Shown here one piece after another: positions 1 to 8,767 of a stretch of DNA of 64,000 nucleotides. Source of the stretch: Sinanaerobacter chloroacetimidivorans. Lineage in GTDB: Bacteria > Bacillota > Clostridia > Peptostreptococcales > Anaerovoracaceae. The stretch's first letter is position 1. Each line of letters begins with the position of its first letter. A program made the translations under genes and the position numbers. The notes below the pieces were generated by a model. That model searched no databases. It was not told the origin of the DNA and saw nothing but the letters and a program-made list of their open reading frames with translations. The stretch covers positions 1-64,000 of the forward strand of contig NZ_JAGSND010000006.1 in assembly GCF_018128545.1 (NCBI RefSeq), in the 5' to 3' direction.

Positions 1-77
1 TTCTTTACTGAATTTAGTCATAAAAAAGTACACCTCCAAAAGCTAGATTTTTCATCCAACATTTGGGGTGCACTTCA
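1..77 (-). mobile_element. End of an IS3-family-like insertion sequence with the start of orfA
   Basis: Read on the minus strand, this stretch begins TGAAGTGCACCCC, which resembles the terminal inverted repeats of IS3-family elements (IS150-like group). About 50 nt further in is a GGAGGTG ribosome binding site, then an ATG (positions 21-19) that opens a reading frame reading MTKFSKE to the window edge. That peptide resembles the N-terminus of many IS3 OrfA helix-turn-helix proteins. Only seven codons are visible, so the family call rests on the terminus plus this peptide. The other end and any target duplication lie outside the window. Confidence 0.6.
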
Positions 78-108
78 AAATGATGGTTCTTTTTCCTGGG
101 AACTAGGA

Positions 109-246
109 TTAGTTTTCTAAGATCTTCAACAGAATATAATCGGTTACATCTTTTAAATCCGATATTTCCAAGGCCTGTTTTTCGATCTCATCTACTCGTT
201 CTAATATTGCTTCCAATAATTCTACAATTTTTTCTTCGTTGCTCAC
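109..246 (-). CDS. Small coiled-coil protein, 45 aa, function unknown
   Basis: A GTG start at 246 opens a 45-codon frame ending in TAA at 109. A stop codon lies two codons upstream in frame, and an AAGGGG ribosome binding site sits about 11 nt before the GTG. The product is very acidic and built from heptad-like Glu/Leu/Ile repeats (begins SNEEKIVELLEAILERVDEI), so a short amphipathic helix or coiled coil is likely. It has no membrane segment or cysteines. It ends 32 bp from the IS-like end, so it may be a passenger or a neighbour of the insertion site. I do not recognise a family. Confidence 0.45.
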   Translation of the reverse strand: MSNEEKIVELLEAILERVDEIEKQALEISDLKDVTDYILLKILEN

Positions 247-332
247 TTCTCACTTTTCCCCTTACTCCCTTTTTTTGTATTCATAATACTACCATTTATT
301 GCATAAATCAACATAAAAAACCGTTTTTTTAT

Positions 333-373
333 AAAAGAGAATATCCCTGCATCAGGCAGGGATATTCTCTTTT
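333..373. terminator. Rho-independent terminator, bidirectional
   Basis: An 18-bp perfect inverted repeat (333-350 against 356-373) with a 5-nt loop ends in TTTT on either strand. It lies between the end of the sugar permease gene (449) and the small 45-aa ORF, so it likely ends the minus-strand transporter operon. Confidence 0.85.
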
Positions 374-448
374 CATATTTAATTGAGGATTCGAAAATGA
401 AATTAATTCAATAGTTTCATACATGGTTATATTCCATTTTGCATAAAA

Positions 449-1624
449 TTACTTTGCTGCTCTGCGTGTAGTCACATCAAAAATAACAGCTGCTGCAAGT
501 ACGGCGCCCCTGATGATATATTGGTAATAAATTCCAACCCCCATTAGATTCATCCCGCTTACCAATGAGGTCATAACAAGAGCTCCTACTAAAGATCCGG
601 TGATTTTTCCGACTCCTCCTGCAGCAGAAACTCCGCCTACATAAGCCGCAGCGATGGCATCCATTTCGAAAAGGGTTCCTGCCGTGGTTGTTGCAGACTG
701 AAGGCGGGAAGCAAACAAGATTCCAGAAAGAGCCGATAGCATCCCCATGGAGCAAAAAACCATAAAGGTAATTTTTTTAATATTGACTCCGCTCAATTTT
801 GCCGCCTCAGGGTTGCCCCCCAGCGCGTATATATGCCTGCCAAGTACCGTCTTCGTGGTAACAAAATGATAGATGAAAGCGGTGACAGCTACGATGACAA
901 TGGTCCAGGAAAGGCCGTTATACCCTGCAAGGATCCAGGTAATATAAGCTATGATTCCAGATAGAAATACTAATTTGAGTATAAAGATACTCATGGAAGT
1001 AACTTCGAAATTGTACTTCTGTTTTATTTTTCTGCTGCGGAATTCACTATAAATATAAAGAAGGATTGCAACAGCTCCTAAAATGACAGTTAAGAGGTGG
1101 AAATTTCCTACATTGGCAATGTCCGGTATAAAACCGTTTCCGATGGCATTGAAATATTTATCGCTGATAACAATTGTTCCGGAGCTTTCCGTCACCCAAA
1201 GGAGCAGACCTCTGAAAATCAGCCATCCCGCCAGTGATGCTACAAATGCAGGAATGCCTACCTTAGCAACCAGGAAGCCGTTAAAAAACCCAATCAGAAT
1301 TCCAAATATCAAAATCAAAGGAACTGCAAGATAAACAGGCCAGCCCCAGAAGGTCAGCATAATGGCGCATATTGCCCCTAAAAATCCGGACAGGAATCCA
1401 ACCGACAAGTCAATATGCCGGATCACAATGACCAGTGTCATACCAATAGCCAAAACTGCGATATATCCGGTCTGATTGATCAAATTGCTGATGTTTCTTG
1501 ATGACATAAACAATCCATCTGTTGTAATTGTAAAGGTAATCATAATGACAGCCAATGCAATATACATCCCGTATTCACGCACATTTTCCTTCAGCAATGT
1601 TTTTGCTTCATTCAAAAACTTCAT
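449..1624 (-). CDS. gguB: Sugar ABC transporter permease, GguB/XylH type
   Basis: This 391-residue polytopic membrane protein has about ten hydrophobic segments. It contains the BPD_transp_2 hallmarks of ribose/xylose-type permeases, including the AIGMTLVIVIRHIDLSVG motif near residue 60 and the ALGGNPEAAKLSGVNI cytoplasmic loop near residue 270. In this family two copies form the channel for monosaccharides and couple to a double ATPase. It follows the ATPase gene by 10 bp and is the last gene of the operon before the terminator at 333-373. Length and the chvE-gguA-gguB order match multiple-monosaccharide importers; xylose, arabinose, galactose or glucose are all possible substrates. Confidence 0.9.
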   Translation of the reverse strand: MKFLNEAKTLLKENVREYGMYIALAVIMITFTITTDGLFMSSRNISNLINQTGYIAVLAIGMTLVIVIRHIDLSVGFLSGFLGAICAIMLTFWGWPVYLAVPLILIFGILIGFFNGFLVAKVGIPAFVASLAGWLIFRGLLLWVTESSGTIVISDKYFNAIGNGFIPDIANVGNFHLLTVILGAVAILLYIYSEFRSRKIKQKYNFEVTSMSIFILKLVFLSGIIAYITWILAGYNGLSWTIVIVAVTAFIYHFVTTKTVLGRHIYALGGNPEAAKLSGVNIKKITFMVFCSMGMLSALSGILFASRLQSATTTAGTLFEMDAIAAAYVGGVSAAGGVGKITGSLVGALVMTSLVSGMNLMGVGIYYQYIIRGAVLAAAVIFDVTTRRAAK

Positions 1625-1634
1625 GTTACTCCTC

Positions 1635-3155
1635 CTAATTCGTTGCCATCGCCATAATTCTTTCCTGAGTGGCCTCTTCTATCGGCAGTTCACCGGTAAT
1701 CTTTCCCTCCGATACAACATAGACCCTGTCACTCATTCCCAGGATTTCCGGTAACTCGGATGAAATCATGATAATGCTCATGCCCTGTTTGATCAGTTCG
1801 TTCATAATGGTATAGATTTCATACTTGGCACCAACGTCGATTCCACGGGTGGGTTCATCCAGTATCAGGACTTCCGGCTTTACAAAGAGCCATTTTCCCA
1901 GAGAAACCTTTTGCTGGTTGCCGCCGCTTAAATTTCCAACTGTCTGTTCTATACTCGGTGCTTTGATATTCAGATTTTTCTTATACTCATTGGCAATATT
2001 AATTTCTTCGTTTTTATTAATGACGCCATTGTTTGCAATTTCTCTCAGATTTGCCAAGGAAATATTTTGCCTGATATCCTGAATCAAAATCAAGCCATTT
2101 CCCTTTCTATCCTCCGTTACATAGGCAATTCCGGCTCTCATCGCATCACTGGTATGTTTGAAATTCTTCTTTTTACCATGGACGTATAATTCGCCCTTCA
2201 GCCGGTAACCTCCCGGATTGCCGAAGATGCTCTGTGCCAGTTCTGTTCGGCCCGCACCCATCAGGCCGGCAATACCAACGATCTCTCCTTTTTTTACGTG
2301 GATGCAAATGTCCTTTAAAATATCTCTCCCTTGGGTGGGATCATAGCCGCTCCAATTTCTCAGCTCCAGCACCTTATCCTCCGATGGTTTGAAATCACGC
2401 CTCGGATAGATGTTGTCGATTTCCCGCCCGACCATATTCTTTATAATTACATTTTCCGTTACTTCCCCTTTTTTTGCATCCAAAGAGCAAATGGTCTGTC
2501 CGTCACGCAATACTGTTACGGTATCCGCAATGGAAATCACTTCTTTTAACTTATGGGAGATCATAATGGATGTGATTCCCTGTTGTTTCAGTTCCTTGAG
2601 GAGAAGCAGCAGATTTTCGCTGTCATTTTCATTGAGTGCAGATGTAGGCTCATCTAATATCAAAAGCTTTACATCTTTGCTCAAAGCCTTCGCAATTTCG
2701 ATTAATTGCTGTTTTCCGACGCCTAAATTTTTAACTAAAGCCTCAGGATTTACATTGAGCTTCACTCGTTTCAACATTTCTGTTGCTCTTACGATGGTTT
2801 CGTTCCAATCAATGGTTCTTCCTTTTTTGATTTCATGGCCTAAAAAAATATTCTCATAAACCGTCATATCGGGAATCAGTGCCAATTCCTGATAAATAAT
2901 GGCAATGCCGGCTTTTTCACTGTCACGGACCGTTGCATACTTTTGGATTTCACCATTCAGTACAATATCTCCTTTATAGGATCCATGAGGATAAACACCG
3001 CTCAGCACCTTCATCAGGGTTGACTTTCCAGCCCCATTTTCCCCAACCAGACAGTGAATTTCCCCTTCTTCCACTTTAAAATTCACATTATTTAAAGCTT
3101 TTACACCAGGGAATTCCTTGGTTATATTTCTCATTTCAAGTATGTATTTGCCCAT
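1635..3155 (-). CDS. gguA: Sugar ABC transporter double ATPase, GguA/XylG type
   Basis: This protein contains two fused ABC ATPase domains, about 506 aa. The first has Walker A GENGAGKST at residues 38-46; the second has a degenerate Walker A (GLMGAGRTE) and the signature LSGGNQQKVSLGKWL. One degenerate site is normal for RbsA/MglA/XylG proteins. It energises import through GguB. I place the start at 3155 (MGKYILEMRN), preceded by AAAGGGG about 12 nt upstream; a longer frame to 3227 would add 24 residues with no family match. It lies downstream of the binding-protein gene across a strong hairpin (3201-3234) and 10 bp before gguB. Confidence 0.93.
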   Translation of the reverse strand: MGKYILEMRNITKEFPGVKALNNVNFKVEEGEIHCLVGENGAGKSTLMKVLSGVYPHGSYKGDIVLNGEIQKYATVRDSEKAGIAIIYQELALIPDMTVYENIFLGHEIKKGRTIDWNETIVRATEMLKRVKLNVNPEALVKNLGVGKQQLIEIAKALSKDVKLLILDEPTSALNENDSENLLLLLKELKQQGITSIMISHKLKEVISIADTVTVLRDGQTICSLDAKKGEVTENVIIKNMVGREIDNIYPRRDFKPSEDKVLELRNWSGYDPTQGRDILKDICIHVKKGEIVGIAGLMGAGRTELAQSIFGNPGGYRLKGELYVHGKKKNFKHTSDAMRAGIAYVTEDRKGNGLILIQDIRQNISLANLREIANNGVINKNEEINIANEYKKNLNIKAPSIEQTVGNLSGGNQQKVSLGKWLFVKPEVLILDEPTRGIDVGAKYEIYTIMNELIKQGMSIIMISSELPEILGMSDRVYVVSEGKITGELPIEEATQERIMAMATN

Positions 3156-3200
3156 AGTAGCTAACCGCCCCTTTATTAATACATGAACCAGTATGAATAG

Positions 3201-3234
3201 CAGAATAGTGACAGACGAGTCTATCACTATTCTG
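3201..3234. promoter_or_regulatory. Intercistronic stem-loop between chvE and gguA
   Basis: An 11-bp perfect inverted repeat (CAGAATAGTGA at 3201-3211, its complement at 3224-3234) with a second short stem (AGA/TCT) in the loop. It has no U-run on the minus strand. It follows the abundant binding-protein message, the usual place for a stabilising or attenuating hairpin that makes the binding protein outnumber the membrane components. Confidence 0.7.
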
Positions 3235-3255
3235 ACCGATCAAGTAATTGTGTGT

Positions 3256-4383
3256 TTATTGTAACCCTGTGAAGTCTCCCGCTGCATAGTAACCGGAATC
3301 AACCAGCGCTGCTTTTACATTGGACTGATCTACTACGATAACTTCTGTCTGTTTTGCTTTTACATCCGTCGCACCGTTGTCATAGGAACCGGTAGTTGCC
3401 GGAGTGGATCCGTCTAAGAGTGTAACTGCCATTTCGATGGCGTCTTTTACAAGAGTACGTACATCTTTGAATACAGTCATGGACTGTTTGCCGTCGATGA
3501 TGTACTGAACGGATGCCTTCTCTGCATCTTGGCCGGTAACAACATAGCTCTTGATAGCAGGATCTGCTGCGAATGCATCTGCAATAGCACGGGCAGTACC
3601 ATCGTTTGGAGCCAGAATTGCTACATCACCTTTTGAGGCAGCATCAGCGGCTGTCAAGTGCGCTTCAGCCTTATTCTTTGCTTCGTTGAAATCCCAGTTT
3701 GTGGTAACCTGGCTTATGATTTTGCTCATCTCATCACGAGTCAATGTAGCTTTGTCCTTTAAAGCAACTGCTTCGCTGGAGTTGGCAATCACGAAGGTAC
3801 CATCAGCGATCTTTGGCTGCAATACGGACCAGGCGCCTTCAAAGAACAGGAATGCATTATTGTCTGAAGAAGCTCCTGCATACAGATACAACGGCTCCCC
3901 TTTGGCTTTAGCATTATCAACGAGATATTGTCCCTGAGCCGCACCAACTGCTACGCTGTCAAAGGTTACATAGTAATCAACAGCATCGGTATCGGTAATC
4001 AATCTGTCATAAGCGATTACGTTAATGCCTTCTGCTTTTGCAGCTTGAACTGCTGCTGCAGCTGCCGCTCCGTCCTGAGGACAAATGATCAATGTTTTGA
4101 TTCCCTTGGCAATCAATGCATCTACATTTTCCTTTTCCTTAGCGGAAGTACCTTGGCTGAATAGGATTTCTACCGAATAGTCGGTGTCTTTCAATGCATC
4201 TTTGAATCTTGTTTCATCCTGAACCCATCTTGGTTCATCTTTTGTCGGAAGAACGATACCGATATCGACCGTGCTCTTTCCTTCATCCTGACCGGCTTGT
4301 TCTGATCCGCCGCAAGCTGCAAACAGGGTTGCAATCATGGTTATAACAACCAACAGAACGACTAATTTTGAAAACCTTTTCAT
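3256..4383 (-). CDS. chvE: Sugar-binding lipoprotein, ChvE family
   Basis: This 375-residue solute-binding protein has a lipoprotein signal peptide (hydrophobic stretch, then ATLFAACGG with the lipobox Cys near residue 24). A periplasmic-binding-protein type I fold follows. Segments such as VLPTKDEPRWVQDETRFKD, CPQDGAAAAAAV and ISYDRL-like AYDRLI are characteristic of ChvE/MmsB multiple-sugar binding proteins. It would deliver a monosaccharide to GguAB. An AAGGAGGGA ribosome binding site supports the start. It is the first gene of the importer operon and lies just downstream of a sensor operon with its own binding proteins, which suggests induction by the same sugar. Confidence 0.92.
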   Translation of the reverse strand: MKRFSKLVVLLVVITMIATLFAACGGSEQAGQDEGKSTVDIGIVLPTKDEPRWVQDETRFKDALKDTDYSVEILFSQGTSAKEKENVDALIAKGIKTLIICPQDGAAAAAAVQAAKAEGINVIAYDRLITDTDAVDYYVTFDSVAVGAAQGQYLVDNAKAKGEPLYLYAGASSDNNAFLFFEGAWSVLQPKIADGTFVIANSSEAVALKDKATLTRDEMSKIISQVTTNWDFNEAKNKAEAHLTAADAASKGDVAILAPNDGTARAIADAFAADPAIKSYVVTGQDAEKASVQYIIDGKQSMTVFKDVRTLVKDAIEMAVTLLDGSTPATTGSYDNGATDVKAKQTEVIVVDQSNVKAALVDSGYYAAGDFTGLQ

Positions 4384-4440
4384 TTTATTCCCTCCTTAAC
4401 TATATAGACGTGTTATCGATGCACCCGTCTCTTCGTGGTC

Positions 4441-4470
4441 ATTATACCATGGTTCCATCTGGACATATTT
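4441..4470 (-). promoter_or_regulatory. Putative activator-dependent promoter of chvE-gguAB
   Basis: On the minus strand a perfect -10 (TATAAT, 4441-4446) lies about 58 bp before the chvE start, but no good -35 is present at 17 bp. An inverted repeat TTTAACG/CGTTAAA lies just upstream (about 4470-4525). A strong -10 with a poor -35 is what an AraC-type activator such as the neighbouring regulator would act on. The regulator assignment is inference. Confidence 0.5.
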
Positions 4471-4538
4471 AACGCTCATCTGCATTAAATTTATCAGGAG
4501 GGCTATGTTGCCTGTAACCGTTAAAATTATTAATCTTA

Positions 4539-4578
4539 AAAAAAGTAAGACCCGAACAGCCTATGGCCATTGGGTCTT
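4539..4578 (-). terminator. Terminator overlapping the stop codon of the sensor lipoprotein gene
   Basis: On the minus strand AAGACCC (complement of 4572-4578) pairs with GGGTCTT (complement of 4547-4553), followed by ACTTTTTTT. The loop contains the stop codon at 4561-4563, so the sensor operon ends here and the chvE operon starts separately. Confidence 0.75.
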
Positions 4579-5628
4579 TGGAACGTTCATATAAACATCT
4601 TCCATACGATGGAATTGATCTTTGATAATCGTGTCCATCATATTGGGCTTTGTTACCAGAATAGGGTCGATTTTATAAAATGGAATTTCATATCTTCCGT
4701 CACTGATGGTGGTATTGGTTTGAACCAGGCCCCCCTTGGCTAAGGTTACCGCAAATTCGGCTCCTTTGGTAGCGATGATGTCAATGGGTTTATAGATCGT
4801 AGCGTATTGCGTTCCCTCCACCACTCGCTGGCAGCCGTCCAGATCTGCATCATGCCCCACTACCGTTACCTTTCCGGCAAGCCGTTTCTCTGCCAGAACG
4901 TGTACTGCAGCACTGGCAAGAGTGTCATTTCCGGCGATAATGGCATCGATTTTCGTTCCCGAATCCATAGTTTCTTCCATATACGATAAAGCATTCTCAT
5001 AAAGCCAATCCTTTACCCAGGTTTCGGCTACAAGATTGATCGTGCCGTCCTGTATTCCTTTATCGATAACATTTAGATATCCCTCCCGGAACATGGAAGA
5101 ATTGTTATCTGACTGGGATCCGTTCAGCAGGAGGTAGTTTCCCTGAGGGGTCTGACTGACCGCTGCCTCGCCCATCAGCTGTCCTACCATGATGTTGTCA
5201 AAGGATATATAAAGATCTACATTGGCATTTTTGACAAGACGGTCATAAGAGATGACCTTGACTCCCCTGTCTTTGGCTTTTTTCACCATACCGGCAGCAG
5301 AAACCGCATCATGAGGCACGAGGACAAGTACGTCAATATCCTGATCTAAAAGGTACTGCACCTGCTTTTCCTGTTCCTCGCTGTCACTGTAGGCAATCTG
5401 CAAAATCACTTCTGCACCCAATTCATTTGCTTTTGCAACGAAAATATCCCGGTCACGAAGCCACCTTTCATGGACCAGAGTGTCCATAGAAAACCCGATG
5501 ACGATTTTATCGTCTTCAGGCGGACTGACATCTGTCTCATTCTCCTGGTATCCGCTGCATGCCGCCAGCAAAGAAACGGAAAAAACAAGCAGCCATACCA
5601 TTTTCAATACCCTTTTTACACCGTACAT
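4561..5628 (-). CDS. Sugar-binding lipoprotein linked to the two-component system
   Basis: This protein of about 355 aa has a lipobox (SLLAACSG) and a ChvE/XylF-like type I binding fold (DTLVHERWLRDRDIFVAKA, PHDAVSAAGMV, ISYDRLVKNANVDLYISFDN). I place the start at the ATG at 5628, 8 nt after GAGGAGG; a TTG two codons upstream is too close to that site. It lies 21 bp after the response-regulator gene and is separated from chvE by a terminator and promoter, so it belongs to the sensor operon. By analogy with XylFII of clostridia, it may bind sugar and signal to the kinase rather than serve transport. That role is inference. Confidence 0.8.
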   Translation of the reverse strand: MYGVKRVLKMVWLLVFSVSLLAACSGYQENETDVSPPEDDKIVIGFSMDTLVHERWLRDRDIFVAKANELGAEVILQIAYSDSEEQEKQVQYLLDQDIDVLVLVPHDAVSAAGMVKKAKDRGVKVISYDRLVKNANVDLYISFDNIMVGQLMGEAAVSQTPQGNYLLLNGSQSDNNSSMFREGYLNVIDKGIQDGTINLVAETWVKDWLYENALSYMEETMDSGTKIDAIIAGNDTLASAAVHVLAEKRLAGKVTVVGHDADLDGCQRVVEGTQYATIYKPIDIIATKGAEFAVTLAKGGLVQTNTTISDGRYEIPFYKIDPILVTKPNMMDTIIKDQFHRMEDVYMNVPKTQWP

Positions 5629-5649
5629 TTCCAATACCTCCTCAATACA

Positions 5650-7254
5650 TCATTGGGCTGATAAGAAACTTTCCTTGTATTCTGTAGGGGTCGCTCCGAC
5701 AATTCGTTTAAAAATCCTGCTGAAGTAATTGGGATCACTGTAACCAACGCTGTAGCAAATCTCCTTGACACTCAGTTCATCGCTTTCCAGCAGATTTTTT
5801 GCGATCCTGATACGTATAGCCGTAAGATAGTCTATGAAATTTTCACCGGTTTCTTCTTTAAAAAGCTTGCTGAGATATTGCGGGCTGACATTGATCTCCC
5901 TTGCAACATCCTCCAGCGTAATGGACTTGGAATAATTGGTTTTGATGTATTCCTTGGCACGTTTGGTAAGTCTGCCTACTTTGTAATCCCGGTAGGAATT
6001 GATCTGTGTAATGATATTTTCAATTCTTTTTCTGCACCAAAGCCGAAGCTCTCCCAGATCATTGATGGGGAGCATTTCTTCCAGAAAATCAATTCTCAAC
6101 AATTCTTCATCCGGCTCATATTCCCAGGACAGATGATTGATCAAGAATAAAATCTCAAGAAGCTTGTTCTTTATTTTCATAGGCTGTGTTCCATACTCCC
6201 CTGCAAGCCAGTCAAAAATGCAGTGATAGGCATTGATGCTTTCCGCCGCATCTCCTGCGGATACCTTTTGCAGTAGATATTTTTCCTTATATTCCGGATA
6301 CTCAGGCCCTTTTGCATTTCGAGCACTAATGTCCATAAAATGCATGACGCCGGTTCCCTGCAGGTAACGCAGGGCTTTTAAAGACTCTTCATAGGAAGCC
6401 GACAGCATGTCAAAGCGTTTGTATCCCTTGCCGATACCGATTTTCAACCCGCAGTTCAGTTTCCCCGTAAGCCGCTGCAGCAGCGTTTCAGCAAGAGAGA
6501 CGGCTTCCAAACGGCCGGCGAATTCATCCTTTTCGGCATCGGTTGGAACAAATACTACCACCCTGTTCAGCATTACCGGACCGACAATGCAATTGCACAT
6601 AGACTTTACCATATCGGTAAAATAAGGATAAAACTGTTGGCTTTTCACGCTGTAGCCTATTTTGGTGTCCAGATACCCGCCCGATTCCTCATCTACAATT
6701 TCCACGGTAAAGATAGTTCCACCGTCCTCTTTGATATCAAAAAGACGTTTATAGTTTAGAAGTTCCTTGCTGTTATCATCAAATAGCAAAATGGAATAAA
6801 TAAATCCGTTTTCCAAGATTGGTGTCATATACTCCAGCTTTTCCTTCATCTCCAGTTCGACTTTCCATTTTTCTTTCTCGATGCGGATGATGTTTATCGC
6901 TTTATTGACAACTTCAACCACCTTGGCACGATTTACAGGTTTGAGCAGGTATTCCATGACTCCCAGATTTACGGCCTCTTTGGCAAACTCGAACTGGTCA
7001 AAGGCTGTCAGTACAATGATAACCACCTGCTTATGCCTGCTTCTGATTTCCCGGATGGCCTCTATGCCGTTAATGCCCGGCATGCGGATATCCATAAACA
7101 GAACATCCGGAACATTCTCCTCCACCTTTTCAATAGCCTCTCTCCCTGACCTGGCTGTAGAAATAATCTCTACATCGGTAAAGTTTTTCTCTATGATAAA
7201 CTTTAAAGAATCAATGGCCACCTTTTCATCATCGGCAATCATTACTTTAATCAT
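5650..7254 (-). CDS. Response regulator, YesN/AraC type
   Basis: This 534-residue protein has an N-terminal receiver domain with acidic pocket (ADDE, residues 7-10), phospho-acceptor Asp55 (MDIRMPG) and Lys near 105. A long middle region follows, then a C-terminal AraC-type double helix-turn-helix (KSITLEDVAREINVSPQYLS and the second helix ending SRIFKRIVG). It would be phosphorylated by the adjacent sensor kinase and activate sugar genes, most plausibly chvE-gguAB. The start has no classic Shine-Dalgarno (GGAGGAAGCTGACT lies upstream and gives GGAGG at good distance). Gap to the kinase gene is 18 bp. Confidence 0.93.
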   Translation of the reverse strand: MIKVMIADDEKVAIDSLKFIIEKNFTDVEIISTARSGREAIEKVEENVPDVLFMDIRMPGINGIEAIREIRSRHKQVVIIVLTAFDQFEFAKEAVNLGVMEYLLKPVNRAKVVEVVNKAINIIRIEKEKWKVELEMKEKLEYMTPILENGFIYSILLFDDNSKELLNYKRLFDIKEDGGTIFTVEIVDEESGGYLDTKIGYSVKSQQFYPYFTDMVKSMCNCIVGPVMLNRVVVFVPTDAEKDEFAGRLEAVSLAETLLQRLTGKLNCGLKIGIGKGYKRFDMLSASYEESLKALRYLQGTGVMHFMDISARNAKGPEYPEYKEKYLLQKVSAGDAAESINAYHCIFDWLAGEYGTQPMKIKNKLLEILFLINHLSWEYEPDEELLRIDFLEEMLPINDLGELRLWCRKRIENIITQINSYRDYKVGRLTKRAKEYIKTNYSKSITLEDVAREINVSPQYLSKLFKEETGENFIDYLTAIRIRIAKNLLESDELSVKEICYSVGYSDPNYFSRIFKRIVGATPTEYKESFLSAQ

Positions 7255-7272
7255 AGTCAGCTTCCTCCAACT

Positions 7273-8766
7273 TTAGCTTTCAATAGGAATATGCAGCACA
7301 ACCTCGGTACCCTGACCAGGCTCACTGAATATTTCCATGATCTCATCCCGGCTGTAAAATATCTTTAAACGGCTTAGGATATTATTCATTCCGATGCCGT
7401 TGGTATGTCCTTCATGGCGCCCCTTAAAATCAGGTTTATCTCCCATATCTCTCTTGATGATTTCCTGAATTTTCTCCGCACTCATTCCCTTTCCGTTATC
7501 CTTGATGGAAATCACGGCAAATCCGTCCTGCAGCTCCGCACGGAGGCTGATCCTGCCCGGATATTCCACATCGCTAATGCCATGGATAAAGGCATTCTCT
7601 ACAATGGGCTGCAAAATCATACAAGGGATCTTTCTCTCCAGAATGCTTTCCTCCTTGTACATGGTAAATTCAATTTTATCAGCGAAGCGTTCATTTAACA
7701 AATGCATATAATTTTCTACATTTCGGATTTCATCTCCTATGGTTACCGGTTTATCCAGATTCCGCATGTTGTACCTGAAAAGCTCCGCAGCATTTTCAAT
7801 AAAGGAGCAGGCGCGGTCGGCACCTTCCATCATGGCAAGCTGCGCTCCCGCATTCAGCGTATTAAATAGAAAGTGAGGATTAATCTGAGCCTGCAGTGCA
7901 TGAAGCTCCGCCTCCCTTAAGTTGGTTCTGATGATCAGATTCTCCATTTCCTTTTCCTGCAATTTTCTCTCAAGGCCAACCTTCTCATTGATCTCATTGA
8001 TGTATTGGCGTATGCTTTCCGTCATGCGGTTGAAGGCTTCCGCCATAATTCCGATCTCATCATTGGAGTTTACTTTTACGCTTGGCACGTTAAAATTCCC
8101 ATGGGTGATCTCATCCGCCGCTTTGGACAATTCAAAAATAGGTTTGGTGATCCTATAGGTAAACCATAAAATTAATACGATGGATAAAACAAAAATTACC
8201 GAAAGCAGTCCGATATTCATGGTTTCCATAATCCGGATGCTTTTACTTACCGACATATACCGGTCCGTATTTTGAAAGAACATGTTATTATTGAGCTTTT
8301 GAATATATTCTACAATGTATTGGCGGATTTTGACGCTTTCCTGATAGTGATACAGATAATCGTCCACCATTCTGGCTCTTCTGGCTTTTACCGCCTCATC
8401 CATTTCATCAAGGTAATTGGAAATCATATTCTTAATATCCTTCATGATCAGGATATTATCCATGCTGGAGTTATCAATGTGTATTTCACTGGCTTCCTTC
8501 CAAAGTTCGTTGGAATAGCGGTAATAATCATCCAAACTCTTGGAATGCTTGGTGGTAAGGTAACTCTCATAGGCATAATTCAGCTTTTCCAGCGTCTTAT
8601 TCAATTGGTTGAGTTCAACGTTCATCTCAAAGGTCGAACTCATTTTATTCATAAGCACGGAGATACTGTAATAAGGGAAAATATTCATAGCGCTCATGAT
8701 TACAATGGTCGCCATAAAATAGATAATCAATCTTTTTTTTAAGCTGTTTTTATACCATAACCCCAT
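7273..8766 (-). CDS. Sensor histidine kinase, YesM/LytS type
   Basis: This kinase of about 497 aa has a first membrane segment near residues 13-33, an extracytoplasmic domain of about 150 residues, and a second membrane segment near 184-206. A HAMP domain, a coiled coil and a His_kinase domain with ALQAQINPHFLFNTLNAG (phospho-acceptor His near 298) follow. An HATPase_c domain closes the protein (NAFIHGISD, DNGKGMS, GIGMNNILSRL). I use the ATG at 8766, one base after the stop of the upstream gene, with GAGGAG just before; a GTG at 8778 would overlap that gene. The pairing with sugar-binding proteins on both sides resembles the XylFII-LytS-XylR type of sugar perception. Confidence 0.92.
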   Translation of the reverse strand: MGLWYKNSLKKRLIIYFMATIVIMSAMNIFPYYSISVLMNKMSSTFEMNVELNQLNKTLEKLNYAYESYLTTKHSKSLDDYYRYSNELWKEASEIHIDNSSMDNILIMKDIKNMISNYLDEMDEAVKARRARMVDDYLYHYQESVKIRQYIVEYIQKLNNNMFFQNTDRYMSVSKSIRIMETMNIGLLSVIFVLSIVLILWFTYRITKPIFELSKAADEITHGNFNVPSVKVNSNDEIGIMAEAFNRMTESIRQYINEINEKVGLERKLQEKEMENLIIRTNLREAELHALQAQINPHFLFNTLNAGAQLAMMEGADRACSFIENAAELFRYNMRNLDKPVTIGDEIRNVENYMHLLNERFADKIEFTMYKEESILERKIPCMILQPIVENAFIHGISDVEYPGRISLRAELQDGFAVISIKDNGKGMSAEKIQEIIKRDMGDKPDFKGRHEGHTNGIGMNNILSRLKIFYSRDEIMEIFSEPGQGTEVVLHIPIES

Positions 8767-8767
8767 G

